Shown: piece after piece, positions 14,876 to 24,333 of the stretch
Numbering within the stretch: position 1 is the first letter of the stretch
Layout of the letters: every line of letters starts with the position of its first letter
Assembly (NCBI RefSeq): GCF_000213805.1
Contig: NC_015556.1
Coordinates: 3,673,001 to 3,737,000 of the forward strand
Origin: Pseudomonas fulva 12-X
GTDB lineage: Bacteria > Pseudomonadota > Gammaproteobacteria > Pseudomonadales > Pseudomonadaceae
Direction of reading: 5' to 3'
DNA length: 64,000 bases
The notes under the pieces: generated by a model
Seen by the model: the letters and a program-made list of their open reading frames with translations, nothing else
Databases searched by the model: none
What the model was told of the DNA's origin: nothing
Position numbers and translations under genes: made by a program

Positions 14876-15433
14876 TCAGACGGCCATCAGGTCCGCTTCT
14901 TTCTGCTTCACGGCGACGTCGATTTCGCCCACGAACTTGTCGGTCAGCTTCTGTACGTCGTCAGCGGCGCGGCGCTCTTCGTCCTCGGTGATTTCCTTTT
15001 CCTTGACCAGATCCTTGAGCTGGCTCATGGCGTCGCGACGGATGTTGCGCACGGCAACACGGGCGTCTTCGGCAGCATCACGGGCCTGCTTGGTGAAACC
15101 GCGACGGGTTTCTTCGGTCAGCGCAGGCATGGTGACCAGCAGCAGCTCGCCCAGGTTGGTCGGGTTGAAGCCCAGACCGGAGCTCTGGATGGCCTTGTCG
15201 ACTGCGCTCAGCATGTTGCGCTCGAAGGCCACGACCTGCAGGGTTCGCGAGTCCTTGACGGTGACGCTGGCAACCTGGTTGAGCGGGGTGTCGGCGCCGT
15301 AGTACGGAACCATCACGCCACTGAGGATGCTGGGGTGAGCCTGACCGGTACGAATGCGGCTGAATGCATGAGCCAGCGATTCCAGGCTCTTCTGCATACG
15401 CGCCTGGGCGTCCTTCTTGATTTCGTTGATCAT
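14876..15433 (-). CDS. frr: ribosome recycling factor
   Basis: Frr works with EF-G to split the post-termination ribosome (185 aa). The three-helix bundle includes [14 protein letters not shown] and the beta hinge [14 protein letters not shown]. Its ATG overlaps the pyrH stop as ATGA, so the two genes are translationally coupled. Confidence 0.97.
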   Translation of the reverse strand: MINEIKKDAQARMQKSLESLAHAFSRIRTGQAHPSILSGVMVPYYGADTPLNQVASVTVKDSRTLQVVAFERNMLSAVDKAIQSSGLGFNPTNLGELLLVTMPALTEETRRGFTKQARDAAEDARVAVRNIRRDAMSQLKDLVKEKEITEDEERRAADDVQKLTDKFVGEIDVAVKQKEADLMAV

Positions 15434-16173
15434 TCTTTACCTTCCTCGACCAGAGTGCCTTCGGCGCCGCCCACCACGACATTGAGCAGGGCACCGGGCT
15501 TGTTCATATTGAAAACGCGCAGCGGCATGTTGTGATCACGGCACAGGCAAATGGCCGTCAGATCCATCACACCCAGCTTTCGATCGAGCACCTCGTCATA
15601 GGTGAGGCGATCGAACTTCTCCGCATGCGGATCCTTGAATGGATCGGCAGTGTACACACCATCGACCTTGGTTGCCTTCAGCACCACATCGGCGTCAATC
15701 TCGATGCCGCGCAAGCAGGCGGCCGAGTCGGTGGTGAAGAACGGATTGCCAGTGCCAGCGGCGAAGATCACCACCTCACCGGTCTTCAGATGGCGCATGG
15801 CCTTGCGGCGATCATAGTGATCGGTGACGCCGACCATGGAGATGGCCGACATGACCAGCGCCGGGATGTTGGAGCGCTCCAGAGCATCGCGCATCGCCAG
15901 GGCGTTCATCACCGTGGCCAGCATGCCCATGTGGTCACCGGTGACGCGGTCCATGCCAGCAGCGCTCAGTGCAGCGCCACGGAACAGGTTGCCACCGCCG
16001 ATCACCACCCCCACCTGCACGCCGATGCCGACCAGTTGACCGACTTCCAGCGCCATGCGATCGAGCACCTTGGGATCGATGCCGAAATCTTCGGAGCCCA
16101 TCAGGGCCTCGCCGCTGAGTTTGAGCAGAATGCGCTTGTAGCGCGGTTGACGACCACTCACCTGCTGAGCCAT
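15430..16173 (-). CDS. pyrH: UMP kinase
   Basis: PyrH phosphorylates UMP to UDP in pyrimidine synthesis (247 aa, hexameric amino-acid-kinase fold). Visible motifs are [14 protein letters not shown], the phosphate-binding [28 protein letters not shown] and [14 protein letters not shown] chose the ATG at 16173 (MAQQVSGRQ) over one two codons upstream by family length; AGGAGAG lies 5' of both. It follows tsf after a strong terminator, so it probably has its own promoter in the 185-base gap or depends on read-through. Confidence 0.96.
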   Translation of the reverse strand: MAQQVSGRQPRYKRILLKLSGEALMGSEDFGIDPKVLDRMALEVGQLVGIGVQVGVVIGGGNLFRGAALSAAGMDRVTGDHMGMLATVMNALAMRDALERSNIPALVMSAISMVGVTDHYDRRKAMRHLKTGEVVIFAAGTGNPFFTTDSAACLRGIEIDADVVLKATKVDGVYTADPFKDPHAEKFDRLTYDEVLDRKLGVMDLTAICLCRDHNMPLRVFNMNKPGALLNVVVGGAEGTLVEEGKE

Positions 16174-16300
16174 TACCAATCTCTCCTGCGGCGTAAGAAA
16201 AACCTGCGAACCGAGTGGCTCGCATATCGAGCGCTTCGACAGCGCTCACGACCGTGAGTGCCACAGGCACCAACCGTCGTTTCGAAAAAAATCCCCTTTG

Positions 16301-16335
16301 AAAAAGAGGCCGCGCGCGTGAGCGGGCAGCCTCTT
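16301..16335 (-). terminator. terminator between tsf and pyrH
   Basis: On the minus strand AAGAGGC pairs with GCCTCTT across an 18-base G/C-rich loop and is followed at once by five T residues overall. An outer CCCC/GGGG pair and a second T run (around 16285-16291) extend it. It lies 24 bases after the tsf stop and should end most rpsB-tsf transcription. Confidence 0.7.
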
Positions 16336-16358
16336 CTGGGGCACTGACTAAGCAGTTA

Positions 16359-17222
16359 TCACTGCTTGCTGGCAGCAACCTGAGCAGCAACTTCGGCAGC
16401 GAAGTCGGTCTCGGCCTTCTCGATGCCCTCGCCCACTTCGTAACGAACGAAGGAAACGACTTCGGCACCGGCTTTCTTCACCAGGTCACCGACCTTGACT
16501 TCCGGATCCATGATGAAGGCTTGTTCGACCAGGCTGGCTTCGGCCAGGAACTTGGCGATACGGCCCTTGATCATGTTCTCGACGATGTTTTCCGGCTTGC
16601 CGGCGATCTTCTCGGCGTTCAGCTGCAGGAAGATTTCCTTTTCCTTGGCAACCAGTTCCTCGGAAACCTGGTCCGGGGAAACAACGGCCGGGTTGGAAGC
16701 GGCGACGTGCATGGCGACGTGCTTGGCCAGTTCGTCGTTGCCGCCTTTCAGGACAACCAGAACGCCGATGCGATGGCCGTGCAGGTAGGCACCAACGGTG
16801 TCACCGGAAACAGCGGTCAGACGACGGATATTGACGTTCTCGCCGCACTTGGCAACCAGCGCTTCACGAGCGGATTCGCGCGAGGCGATCAGCGGAGCGG
16901 CTTCGGTCAGGTTCTTCTCGAAGGCTTCGTCCAGGCTTTCCTTGACGAAGGCCTTGAAGTCGTCCTGCAGAGCCAGGAAGTCGGTCTGCGAGTTGACTTC
17001 GATGATCAGGCCACGGTTGCCTTCGACGCGAACGGCGATGGAACCTTCAGCAGCGATGTTGCCAGCTTTCTTGGCAGCCTTGATGGCGCCCGAAGCGCGC
17101 ATGTCATCAATGGCCTTCTCGATGTCGCCACCAGCGGCAACCAGGGCCTTCTTGCATTCCATCATGCCTTGGCCGGTACGCTCGCGCAGTTCCTTGACCA
17201 GTGCTGCAGTAATCTCTGCCAT
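16359..17222 (-). CDS. tsf: elongation factor Ts
   Basis: EF-Ts is the nucleotide exchange factor that regenerates EF-Tu-GTP (287 aa). The N-terminal UBA-like region carries LRERTGQGMMECKKAL, and the core begins at GLIIEVNSQTDFLA, where TDF contacts EF-Tu. It is co-transcribed with rpsB as in most bacteria, with an attenuating palindrome in the 128-base spacer. Confidence 0.97.
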   Translation of the reverse strand: MAEITAALVKELRERTGQGMMECKKALVAAGGDIEKAIDDMRASGAIKAAKKAGNIAAEGSIAVRVEGNRGLIIEVNSQTDFLALQDDFKAFVKESLDEAFEKNLTEAAPLIASRESAREALVAKCGENVNIRRLTAVSGDTVGAYLHGHRIGVLVVLKGGNDELAKHVAMHVAASNPAVVSPDQVSEELVAKEKEIFLQLNAEKIAGKPENIVENMIKGRIAKFLAEASLVEQAFIMDPEVKVGDLVKKAGAEVVSFVRYEVGEGIEKAETDFAAEVAAQVAASKQ

Positions 17223-17289
17223 CTTGAAAATCCTCTTGGTAGGTCTTCAACCATCACCCGCACGGCGGGCGATCAAATCTGTGAGTGGC

Positions 17290-17314
17290 AAAAAGGGGGC
17301 CTAGCCCCCTTTTT
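17290..17314 (-). terminator. perfect rpsB-tsf intergenic palindrome (attenuator)
   Basis: AAAAAGGGGGC, loop CTA, then GCCCCCTTTTT: an 11-bp perfect stem with a T run on either strand. It lies 36 bases after the rpsB stop and 67 bases before tsf. The shape is that of an intrinsic terminator, so it probably lowers tsf transcription relative to rpsB, as known for other rpsB-tsf operons. Confidence 0.8.
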
Positions 17315-17350
17315 GCGCAGCGCATAACACGAGATGCTCTGCGTTACCGC

Positions 17351-18094
17351 TTAGCCTTCGGCAGCTTCTGCAGCCGGCGCTTCTTCGACGAACTCTTCGG
17401 TAGCGCCGCCGGTGTTGCTGCGACCACGGATCACGGCGTCGGCCATGGCACCCATGTACAGCTGGATGGCGCGAATGGCGTCGTCGTTACCCGGGATGAT
17501 GTAGTCAACGCCTTCCGGGCTGCTGTTGGTATCGACAACGCCGATGACCGGGATGCCCAGCTTGTTGGCTTCGGTGATCGCGATGCGCTCGTGATCAACG
17601 TCGATGACGAACAGCGCGTCCGGCAGACCGCCCATGTCCTTGATACCACCCAGGCTGCGATCCAGTTTTTCCAGATCACGGGTGCGCATCAGGGCTTCTT
17701 TCTTGGTCAGCTTGCTGAAGGTACCGTCCTGGGACTGTACTTCCAGATCGCGCAGACGCTTGATCGAGGCACGGATGGTTTTGTAGTTGGTGAGCATGCC
17801 GCCCAACCAGCGGTGATCGACGAACGGCGAGCCGCAACGAGCAGCTTCTTCGCGAACGATCTTGCCAGCGGAACGCTTGGTGCCGACGAACAGGATCTTG
17901 TTCTTGCCAGCAGCCAGCTTTTCAACGAACGACAGGGCGTCGTTGAACATCGGCAGGGTCTTTTCCAGGTTGATGATGTGAATCTTGTTGCGCGCGCCGA
18001 AAATGTACTTGCCCATTTTCGGATTCCAGTAACGGGTCTGGTGGCCGAAGTGCACACCGGCCTTCAGCATATCGCGCATATTGACTTGGGACAT
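17351..18094 (-). CDS. rpsB: 30S ribosomal protein S2
   Basis: S2 is a late-binding small-subunit protein needed for S1 attachment (247 aa). It starts [20 protein letters not shown] and contains [28 protein letters not shown] and [13 protein letters not shown]. The longer in-frame start adds 21 residues that would sit in the conserved leader, so the ATG at 18094 with AAGGAAC before it is preferred. The C-terminal tail is Ala/Glu-rich. First gene of rpsB-tsf. Confidence 0.97.
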   Translation of the reverse strand: MSQVNMRDMLKAGVHFGHQTRYWNPKMGKYIFGARNKIHIINLEKTLPMFNDALSFVEKLAAGKNKILFVGTKRSAGKIVREEAARCGSPFVDHRWLGGMLTNYKTIRASIKRLRDLEVQSQDGTFSKLTKKEALMRTRDLEKLDRSLGGIKDMGGLPDALFVIDVDHERIAITEANKLGIPVIGVVDTNSSPEGVDYIIPGNDDAIRAIQLYMGAMADAVIRGRSNTGGATEEFVEEAPAAEAAEG

Positions 18095-18218
18095 GATAGT
18101 TCCTTGATAAGTCGGGTTAGGCCTCCACGCATCCCAATTTCCAACCCTTGCGGGCACCCAGGAAATCGTGTCGATACGTGTGTGGGGTTTAGGCTTTCGG
18201 GGTCTACCCCGTAAAGCG
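18095..18218 (-). promoter_or_regulatory. rpsB 5' leader (probable S2 autoregulation site)
   Basis: About 124 nt lie between the predicted start of transcription and the rpsB ATG. The first part folds as GGGGTAGACCCC, and further G/C-rich segments precede the AAGGAAC ribosome site. In gammaproteobacteria the rpsB leader is a known target for feedback by S2 (Aseev and co-workers). I infer the same role from position and length; I have not matched it to a covariance model. Confidence 0.55.
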
Positions 18219-18224
18219 GCGCGT

Positions 18225-18235
18225 TTTATACCACA
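18225..18235 (-). promoter_or_regulatory. rpsB promoter, extended -10
   Basis: The minus strand reads TGTGGTATAAAACGCGCC. TGG directly before TATAAA is an extended -10 element, followed by a CGCGCC discriminator typical of stringently controlled genes. The TGTGGTATAAA string is the form I recall as conserved upstream of rpsB in many gammaproteobacteria. Transcription would start near 18218. Confidence 0.75.
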
Positions 18236-18272
18236 ACAAGCAGCCGTAAGCTACAAGAGCCAGACACAAGCG

Positions 18273-18420
18273 CTAAGAACCTGTTCAAAGTCTGCTGCGC
18301 GTCGGCACTGCGGCGTTAAAAACAGGCTCGGACTGCTCATTTACAGCTCGTAAACTCCGCGTCCTCGCCTGTTTTCGCCTTGCATTGCTCTAGCTCGCGA
18401 GACCTTGAACAGGCTCTAAG
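18273..18420. repeat. MITE-like element with terminal inverted repeats
   Basis: A 148-base unit begins CTAAGAACCTGTTCAAAGTCT and its reverse complement begins CTTAGAGCCTGTTCAAGGTCT, giving imperfect terminal inverted repeats of about 21 bases. The interior has no coding frame of its own. I recall near-identical palindromic units scattered between genes in related Pseudomonas genomes. It fills most of the rpsB-map gap; the flanks (18241-18272 and 18465-18503) hold short degenerate AAGCT/CTTGTGGCTT-type repeats. Confidence 0.65.
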
Positions 18421-18479
18421 GCCGCGTGCCCGGACCATTGAGTCTAGCTCAGGATCGGCGCCGTGCCTGCACTTGTGGC

Positions 18480-18507
18480 TTGCAGCTTGTGGCCTGCGGC
18501 TTAGAAT
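18480..18507 (+). promoter_or_regulatory. candidate map promoter
   Basis: TTGCAG (18480-18485) and TAGAAT (18502-18507) are separated by 16 bases and lie about 30 bases before the map ATG. Both hexamers are close to the sigma-70 consensus. Inferred from sequence only. Confidence 0.45.
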
Positions 18508-18537
18508 GTCGTCCTTTATTAAGCTTACGAGATCACC

Positions 18538-19338
18538 ATGACCGTCACCCTGAAGACGCCCGACGAAATCGAGAAAATGCGCATCGCCGGTCGCCTGGCC
18601 GCCGACGTACTGGAGATGATCGCCGAACACGTCAAACCCGGCGTTACCACGGACGAACTCAACACCATCTGCCACAACTATATCGTCGACGTGCAGAAGG
18701 CCATTCCCGCCCCGCTCAACTACGGCGCAGCGCCTGGTCGCCCGGGCTTTCCGAAATCCATCTGCACCTCACTCAACCACGTGGTATGCCACGGCATCCC
18801 CAACGACAAGCCGCTCAAGGAAGGTGACGTGATGAACATCGACGTCACCGTGATCAAGGACGGCTACTTCGGCGACACCAGCCGCATGTTCCATATCGGC
18901 AAAGTGCCGGAGTGGGCCGAGCGCCTGTCGCGCGTCACTCAGGAATGCCTCTATAAAGGCATCGAAGTGGTGCGTCCGGGTGCACGCCTGGGCGACATCG
19001 GCGAAGTGATCCAGAAGCACGCCGAGAAACACGGCTTCTCGGTGGTGCGCGAGTTCTGCGGCCACGGCATCGGTTCGGTGTTCCACGAAGACCCGCAGAT
19101 CCTGCACTACGGCCGTGCCGGCACCGGTATGGAGCTCAAGGAAGGCATGACCTTCACCATCGAGCCGATGATCAACCAGGGTCGCCCGGAAACCCGCGTA
19201 CTGGGTGACGGCTGGACCGCCATCACCAAGGACCGCAAGCTGTCCGCCCAGTGGGAGCACACCCTGCTGGTCACCGCCGATGGCTACGAGATCTTTACCC
19301 TGCGCAGCGACGACACCATCGCCCGCACCTCGGCCTGA
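18538..19338 (+). CDS. map: methionine aminopeptidase type I
   Basis: Map removes the initiator methionine from nascent proteins (266 aa, cytoplasmic, dinuclear metal). The pita-bread fold ligands are all visible: the aspartates in IDVTVIKDGYFGDTSRMF, the histidine in CGHGIGSVFHEDP, and glutamates in FTIEPMINQG and SAQWEHTLLV; VVCHGIPN carries the substrate histidine. It is divergent from rpsB, whose product is among its first substrates, as in many bacteria. glnD follows after 39 bases. Confidence 0.97.
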   Translation: MTVTLKTPDEIEKMRIAGRLAADVLEMIAEHVKPGVTTDELNTICHNYIVDVQKAIPAPLNYGAAPGRPGFPKSICTSLNHVVCHGIPNDKPLKEGDVMNIDVTVIKDGYFGDTSRMFHIGKVPEWAERLSRVTQECLYKGIEVVRPGARLGDIGEVIQKHAEKHGFSVVREFCGHGIGSVFHEDPQILHYGRAGTGMELKEGMTFTIEPMINQGRPETRVLGDGWTAITKDRKLSAQWEHTLLVTADGYEIFTLRSDDTIARTSA

Positions 19339-19377
19339 GATCCGCCGCCCCACAAATAGATGAAGGAAGGCCGCCGC

Positions 19378-22071
19378 ATGTCGCTGACAGACACCGAGTT
19401 GTTCGATCGCGGTCAGTTCCAGGCGGAACTGGCACTCAAGTCCAGCCCCATCGGCGCCTTCAAGAAAGCCATCCGCCGCGCCCACGAGGTGCTGGATGCG
19501 CGTTTTCGCGACAACCGCGACGTGCGCCGCCTGGTAGAGGACCGCGCCCGCTTCACCGACCAGATCCTGCTCGAAGCCTGGAACCGCTTCACCTGGAGCA
19601 GCGAGGCGGAAATTGCCCTGCTGGCGGTGGGCGGCTACGGCCGCGGCGAGCTGCACCCTTATTCCGATATCGACCTGCTGATCCTGCTCGGCGGGGACGA
19701 TCAGGAAACCTTCCGCGAGCCCATCGAAGGCTTTCTCACCCTGCTCTGGGACATCGGCCTGGAAGTTGGCCAGAGCGTGCGCTCGGTGGCCGAATGCGGC
19801 GAAGAGGCGCGCGCCGACCTGACCGTCATCACCAACCTGATGGAAAGCCGTACCATCGCCGGCCCCGAGCACCTGCGCGAGCGCATGCAGGCGGTGACCT
19901 CCACCGCCCAGATGTGGCCGAGCAAGGCCTTCTACCAGGCCAAGCGCGACGAACAGAAGGCCCGCCACGCCAAGTACAACGACACCGAGTACAACCTGGA
20001 ACCCAACGTGAAGGGCTCGCCGGGCGGTCTGCGCGATATCCAGACCATCCTGTGGGTGGCACGCCGGCATTTCGGCACGCTGAATCTGCATGCCATGGTC
20101 GGCCAGGGCTTTCTGCTGGAAAGCGAATACGCCCTGCTCGCCTCCAGCCAGGAATTTCTCTGGAAGGTGCGCTACGCCCTGCACATGCTGGCCGGGCGCG
20201 CTGAAGACCGGTTGCTGTTCGATCACCAGAGCAAGGTTGCCGAGCTGCTCGGCTACAACGAGGGCGACACCAAGCGCACCATCGAGCGCTTCATGCAGAA
20301 GTACTACCGCGTGGTAATGGCCATCGCCGAGCTGAGCGACCTGATCAACCAGCACTTCGAGGAAGAGATCCTGCGCGCCGGTGAAAATCTGCCGGTGCAG
20401 CCGCTCAACAGCCGCTTCCAGGTGCGTGACGGCTACATCGAAGTCACCCACGCCAATGTCTTCAAGCGCACGCCGTTCGCCATCATCGAGATCTTCGTGC
20501 TGATGGCCCAGCACCCCGAGCTCAACGGCGTGTGCGCCGACACCATTCGCCTGCTGCGCGATCACCGCTACCTGATCGATGACGAATTCCGCCGCGATAT
20601 CCGCAATACCAGCCTGTTCATCGAGCTGTTCAAGTGCGAGCAGGGCATCCACCGCAACCTGCGGCGCATGAACCGCTACGGCATCCTTGGTCGTTACCTG
20701 CCGGAGTTCGGTCATATCGTCGGCCAGATGCAGCACGACCTGTTCCACATCTATACGGTCGACGCCCACACGCTCAACCTGATCAAGCACCTGCGCAAGT
20801 TCAAGTGGCCGGAGCTGGCAGAGAAATTCCCCCTGGCCAGCCAGTTGATCGACAAGCTGCCCAAGCCCGAGCTGATCTACCTGGCCGGCCTGTACCACGA
20901 CATCGGCAAGGGCCGTGGCGGCGATCACTCGGAAATCGGCGCGCTGGATGCCGAAGCCTTCGGCCAGCGCCACCACCTGCCGGCCTGGGACACCGCGCTG
21001 ATCGTCTGGCTGGTGCAGAACCACCTGGCGATGTCGACCACTGCCCAGCGCAAGGACCTCTCCGACCCGCAGGTGATCAACGACTTCGCCGCCTTCGTCG
21101 GTGACCAGACGCACCTGGATTACCTCTATGTGCTCACCGTGGCCGACATCAACGCCACCAACCCGACGCTGTGGAATTCCTGGCGCGCCAGCCTGATGCG
21201 CCAGCTGTACACCGAGACCGCAAGCGCCCTGCGCCGCGGCCTGGAAAACCCGGTGGAGCGCGAGGAGCAGATTCGCCTGACCCAGGCTGCGGCACTGGAC
21301 ATTCTGACCGCTGCCAGCACCGATGCCGACGACGTCGAACAACTCTGGTCACAGCTGGGCGACGACTACTTCCTGCGCCACAGCGCCAGTGACGTGGCCT
21401 GGCACAGCGACGCCATACTCCGTCATCCCGATGACGGCGGCCCGCTGGTGCTGATCAAGGAAACCACCCAGCGTGAATTCGAGGGCGGCACGCAGATCTT
21501 CATCTACGCGCCGGACCAGCACGATTTCTTCGCGGTAACGGTGGCAGCCATGGCGCAGCTGAACCTGAACATTCACGACGCGCGGATTCTCACCTCCACC
21601 AGCCAGTTCACCCTCGACACCTATATAGTGCTCGAGGCCGAAGGTGGCTCGATCGGCGACAACCCCAAGCGCATCCAGCAGATCCGCCAGAGCCTGATCG
21701 ACACCCTGATGCACCCGGACGAGTACCCGAGCATCATCCAGCGCCGCGTGCCGCGCCAGCTCAAGCACTTCGCCTTCGCGCCCCAGGTGACCATTCACAA
21801 CGATGCCCAGCGGCCGGTCACCGTGGTCGAGCTGACCGCGCCGGATCGCCCGGGCCTGCTGGCCAAGATCGGGCGCATCTTCCTGGATTTCGACCTCTCG
21901 GTGCAGAACGCCAAGATCGCCACGCTTGGCGAGCGGGTCGAGGACGTGTTCTTCGTCACCGATGCCGACAACCAGCCGCTGTCCGATCCCGAGCTGTGCG
22001 CACGCCTGCAGCAGACCATAGTCACCCAGCTGTCGGCGAGCAGCCCCAGCCCGGCACAAATCAGCATCTGA
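19378..22071 (+). CDS. glnD: bifunctional uridylyltransferase/uridylyl-removing enzyme GlnD
   Basis: GlnD is the primary glutamine sensor. It uridylylates PII (GlnB/GlnK) when nitrogen is scarce and removes UMP when glutamine is high (897 aa). The nucleotidyltransferase site is [20 protein letters not shown] near residue 85. The HD domain is [16 protein letters not shown] near 510. Two ACT domains occupy roughly 700-890, the second containing [18 protein letters not shown]. The start at 19378 follows GAAGGAAGG; a start 6 codons upstream lies within that ribosome site. Confidence 0.97.
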   Translation: MSLTDTELFDRGQFQAELALKSSPIGAFKKAIRRAHEVLDARFRDNRDVRRLVEDRARFTDQILLEAWNRFTWSSEAEIALLAVGGYGRGELHPYSDIDLLILLGGDDQETFREPIEGFLTLLWDIGLEVGQSVRSVAECGEEARADLTVITNLMESRTIAGPEHLRERMQAVTSTAQMWPSKAFYQAKRDEQKARHAKYNDTEYNLEPNVKGSPGGLRDIQTILWVARRHFGTLNLHAMVGQGFLLESEYALLASSQEFLWKVRYALHMLAGRAEDRLLFDHQSKVAELLGYNEGDTKRTIERFMQKYYRVVMAIAELSDLINQHFEEEILRAGENLPVQPLNSRFQVRDGYIEVTHANVFKRTPFAIIEIFVLMAQHPELNGVCADTIRLLRDHRYLIDDEFRRDIRNTSLFIELFKCEQGIHRNLRRMNRYGILGRYLPEFGHIVGQMQHDLFHIYTVDAHTLNLIKHLRKFKWPELAEKFPLASQLIDKLPKPELIYLAGLYHDIGKGRGGDHSEIGALDAEAFGQRHHLPAWDTALIVWLVQNHLAMSTTAQRKDLSDPQVINDFAAFVGDQTHLDYLYVLTVADINATNPTLWNSWRASLMRQLYTETASALRRGLENPVEREEQIRLTQAAALDILTAASTDADDVEQLWSQLGDDYFLRHSASDVAWHSDAILRHPDDGGPLVLIKETTQREFEGGTQIFIYAPDQHDFFAVTVAAMAQLNLNIHDARILTSTSQFTLDTYIVLEAEGGSIGDNPKRIQQIRQSLIDTLMHPDEYPSIIQRRVPRQLKHFAFAPQVTIHNDAQRPVTVVELTAPDRPGLLAKIGRIFLDFDLSVQNAKIATLGERVEDVFFVTDADNQPLSDPELCARLQQTIVTQLSASSPSPAQISI

Positions 22072-22076
22072 ATGCA

Positions 22077-22102
22077 GCGCGGGCCCCATTTGGGGCCCGC
22101 GC
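22077..22102. terminator. bidirectional hairpin between glnD and chemoreceptor
   Basis: GCGCGGGCCCC, loop ATTT, GGGGCCCGCGC form an 11-bp perfect stem between two convergent genes. There is no T run, but the position, 6 bases past the glnD stop, suggests it ends or protects both transcripts. Confidence 0.6.
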
Positions 22103-22114
22103 AGTAGGTGTCAG

Positions 22115-24007
22115 TCAGATGCGGAAGCTGTCGACCAGCTGCTTGAGCCGCCCGACCTGCTGATCCAGCTCGGTACAGGCGCTGAGGCTGGCCTGCAGGT
22201 TGCGCACGCCGTCCTGGTTCAGCGTGTTGATCTCGGTGATATCCATGTTCAGGCTCTCGATCACCGAGGTCTGCTCCTCGGTGGCGGTGGCCACGGACTG
22301 GTTCATGCCGTCGATCTCGCCGATGCGGCGGGTCACGCCGCGCAGGTTCTCGCCGGCCTGACCACCGATACGCACGCTGTCGTCGCTGAAGCGGCGGCTC
22401 TCGCTCATGGTCGCCACGGCGTCACGGGCACCTGACTGCAGCTGCTCGATCATCTGCTGGATTTCCTGAGCCGAGCTTTGCGTACGCTGAGCCAGGTTAC
22501 GCACCTCGTCGGCCACCACGGCAAAGCCACGACCGGCCTCGCCGGCGCGCGCCGCTTCGATGGCGGCGTTGAGCGCCAGGAGGTTGGTCTGCTCGGAGAT
22601 GCCCTTGATCACGTCGAGGATCTGGCCGATGTCGTTGCTCTTCTCGCTGAGCAACTCGATATGGCTGCCCGAGGCCTGGATCTTGTCCGACAGATCGCCC
22701 ATCGAACCCAGAGTGCGCTCGACCATGCCCTGGCCTTCTTCGGCATCACGGCGCGCTTCGCTGGCCTGCACCGAGGCATCGGCAGCGTTGCGGGCGATCT
22801 CCTGGGCAGCCGCGCCCAGCTCGTTGATCGCCGCGGCGACGCTGTCGGTGCGCGCCGCCTGCTCGCTGGAGTTGCCCATGGAGGCATTGGAGGCCTGTAC
22901 CACGGTACTGACCCGGGCATGCACCTCGCGGGTGGCCGAGGCCACTTCACGGATCGATTCGTGGATACGCTCGACGAAGCGGTTGAAGGCGCCGGCCAGC
23001 TCACCGAATTCGTCGCCGGATTCGACCTTCAGGCGCTGGGTCAGGTCGCCCTCACCCTCGGCGATACCGCTCATGGCGTGACTCATCACATGCAGCGGAC
23101 GCAGCAGAATGCGGATCAGCGCGCCGAGCAGCAGCAGGATGGCGATCACCCCGATGACCGTGGAGGTCAGGGCCGAGATACGGAATTCATGCAGCGCCGC
23201 GAAGGCCTTGCTTTCGTCGACCGACAGACCGACGTACCAGCGCACACCTGCCAGGCCCTGCACCGGCAGGAAGCTGACGATACGCGCGCTGCCATCGGCT
23301 GCCGATACTTCCTGCAGACCCGGATCCAGGCGCGGCGCGGCGCCCGGGAACAGGTCGCTGAGTTTCTTCAGTACCAGGCTCTTGTCCGGGTGCACGAACA
23401 CTGTGCCCTTATCGTCGACCAGGAAGGCATAGCCCATGCCGCCCAGGTCGAAGGAGTTGAGGATATCGTCGATGGTCTGCAGCTTGAGGTCACCGCCGAC
23501 CACGCCCTGCAGGGTGCCGCCAACGCTGACCGGGCGGGTGATGGTGATCAGCAGGCCGTCACGCGGGTCCGCTGCCAGGTAGGGCTCGGTCAGGCCCGGG
23601 CCGCTGCTGTTCGCCGCGCTCTTGTACCAGGGCCGCTGACGCGGATCGTAGCCGGCCGGCAGCTCGCTGGGCGGGAACTGGGTATAGGTGCCGTCGTTCT
23701 GGCCGTAATAGGCATACAGGAACGCCGAGGCGACGCTGCGGTGCTGCAGGTTTCTGGCCAGGGGCGCCTGGGCGCTGTCGTCCTGCACCGACTCGGCCAG
23801 GTTATCGAGCAGCTGCATGCGCCCGGAAAGCCAGTGCTGGATGTTGCCGGTCGACACCTGACCAACATCGTGCAGGTAGTTTTTCAGGTTGTCGCGAATC
23901 GCCGTGCGCTGCAAATAATCGTTGTACAGCGCAAAGGATGCGAAGGCCGCAATGACCACCAGGGAAGCAGCCAGCATGATCTTGTGGCTGAACTTGAGGG
24001 TGCGCAT
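22115..24007 (-). CDS. PctA-like methyl-accepting chemotaxis protein (amino-acid sensor)
   Basis: This 630-aa chemoreceptor closely resembles the P. aeruginosa PctA/PctB/PctC family in both halves. It has a TM segment (11-28), a periplasmic double-Cache domain (about 35-270), a second TM (about 280-300), HAMP, and a long cytoplasmic coiled coil with the hairpin tip [20 protein letters not shown]. The amino-acid-binding motif is complete: Tyr120, Arg125, Trp127, Tyr128, Tyr143 and Asp173 match the PctA residues. Amino acids are therefore the likely ligands, though which ones is unknown. There is no C-terminal CheR pentapeptide (it ends LVDSFRI). A sigma-28-like promoter lies upstream. Confidence 0.9.
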   Translation of the reverse strand: MRTLKFSHKIMLAASLVVIAAFASFALYNDYLQRTAIRDNLKNYLHDVGQVSTGNIQHWLSGRMQLLDNLAESVQDDSAQAPLARNLQHRSVASAFLYAYYGQNDGTYTQFPPSELPAGYDPRQRPWYKSAANSSGPGLTEPYLAADPRDGLLITITRPVSVGGTLQGVVGGDLKLQTIDDILNSFDLGGMGYAFLVDDKGTVFVHPDKSLVLKKLSDLFPGAAPRLDPGLQEVSAADGSARIVSFLPVQGLAGVRWYVGLSVDESKAFAALHEFRISALTSTVIGVIAILLLLGALIRILLRPLHVMSHAMSGIAEGEGDLTQRLKVESGDEFGELAGAFNRFVERIHESIREVASATREVHARVSTVVQASNASMGNSSEQAARTDSVAAAINELGAAAQEIARNAADASVQASEARRDAEEGQGMVERTLGSMGDLSDKIQASGSHIELLSEKSNDIGQILDVIKGISEQTNLLALNAAIEAARAGEAGRGFAVVADEVRNLAQRTQSSAQEIQQMIEQLQSGARDAVATMSESRRFSDDSVRIGGQAGENLRGVTRRIGEIDGMNQSVATATEEQTSVIESLNMDITEINTLNQDGVRNLQASLSACTELDQQVGRLKQLVDSFRI

Positions 24008-24054
24008 GGAAGAAGCTCTCGCTAAAGGAAATGCCGGAGGGGGTTACGCTCAGG

Positions 24055-24081
24055 CTATCGACCCAAAGCGGTGCGTCTTTA
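24055..24081 (-). promoter_or_regulatory. candidate sigma-28 (FliA) promoter of the chemoreceptor
   Basis: On the minus strand TAAAGACG, 11 bases, GTCGATAG: this compares with the FliA consensus TAAAGTTT-N11-GCCGATAA and has exactly the right spacing. It lies about 48 bases upstream of the chemoreceptor ATG. Chemoreceptor genes are usual FliA targets. The remaining upstream DNA (24082-24333) shows no other clear signal. Confidence 0.6.
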
Positions 24082-24333
24082 GCGCGTTTAGAAAAATTCT
24101 GACCAAAGTGTCAGCCAAATAAATGGCGGCGGAAAAGCGCATGCTTGAGCGGTTAAAGCGTGTTTGCCAACGTGCATTTCAACGCAACGATGGATTGGTC
24201 CGAAACCGGCCAGCAGGCGGGGTATTGGCGCCCTCATCCACATGGCAGCGCCGATAAGCAATTTTCCTGAGACCGCTGTCGTGCTAGTGTCACCGGCTTT
24301 GTCGCCGCCTCACAAAGGACCCGTCGGATCATC

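Noticed and set aside
18769..21342. 857-aa minus-strand frame opposite map and glnD
   Set aside because: It spans two well-supported genes, has no recognisable domain and shows the same shadow composition.
24250..24257. GCCGATAA, a perfect FliA -10 upstream of dapC
   Set aside because: No TAAA-type -35 lies 11 bases upstream, and dapC is not a motility gene.
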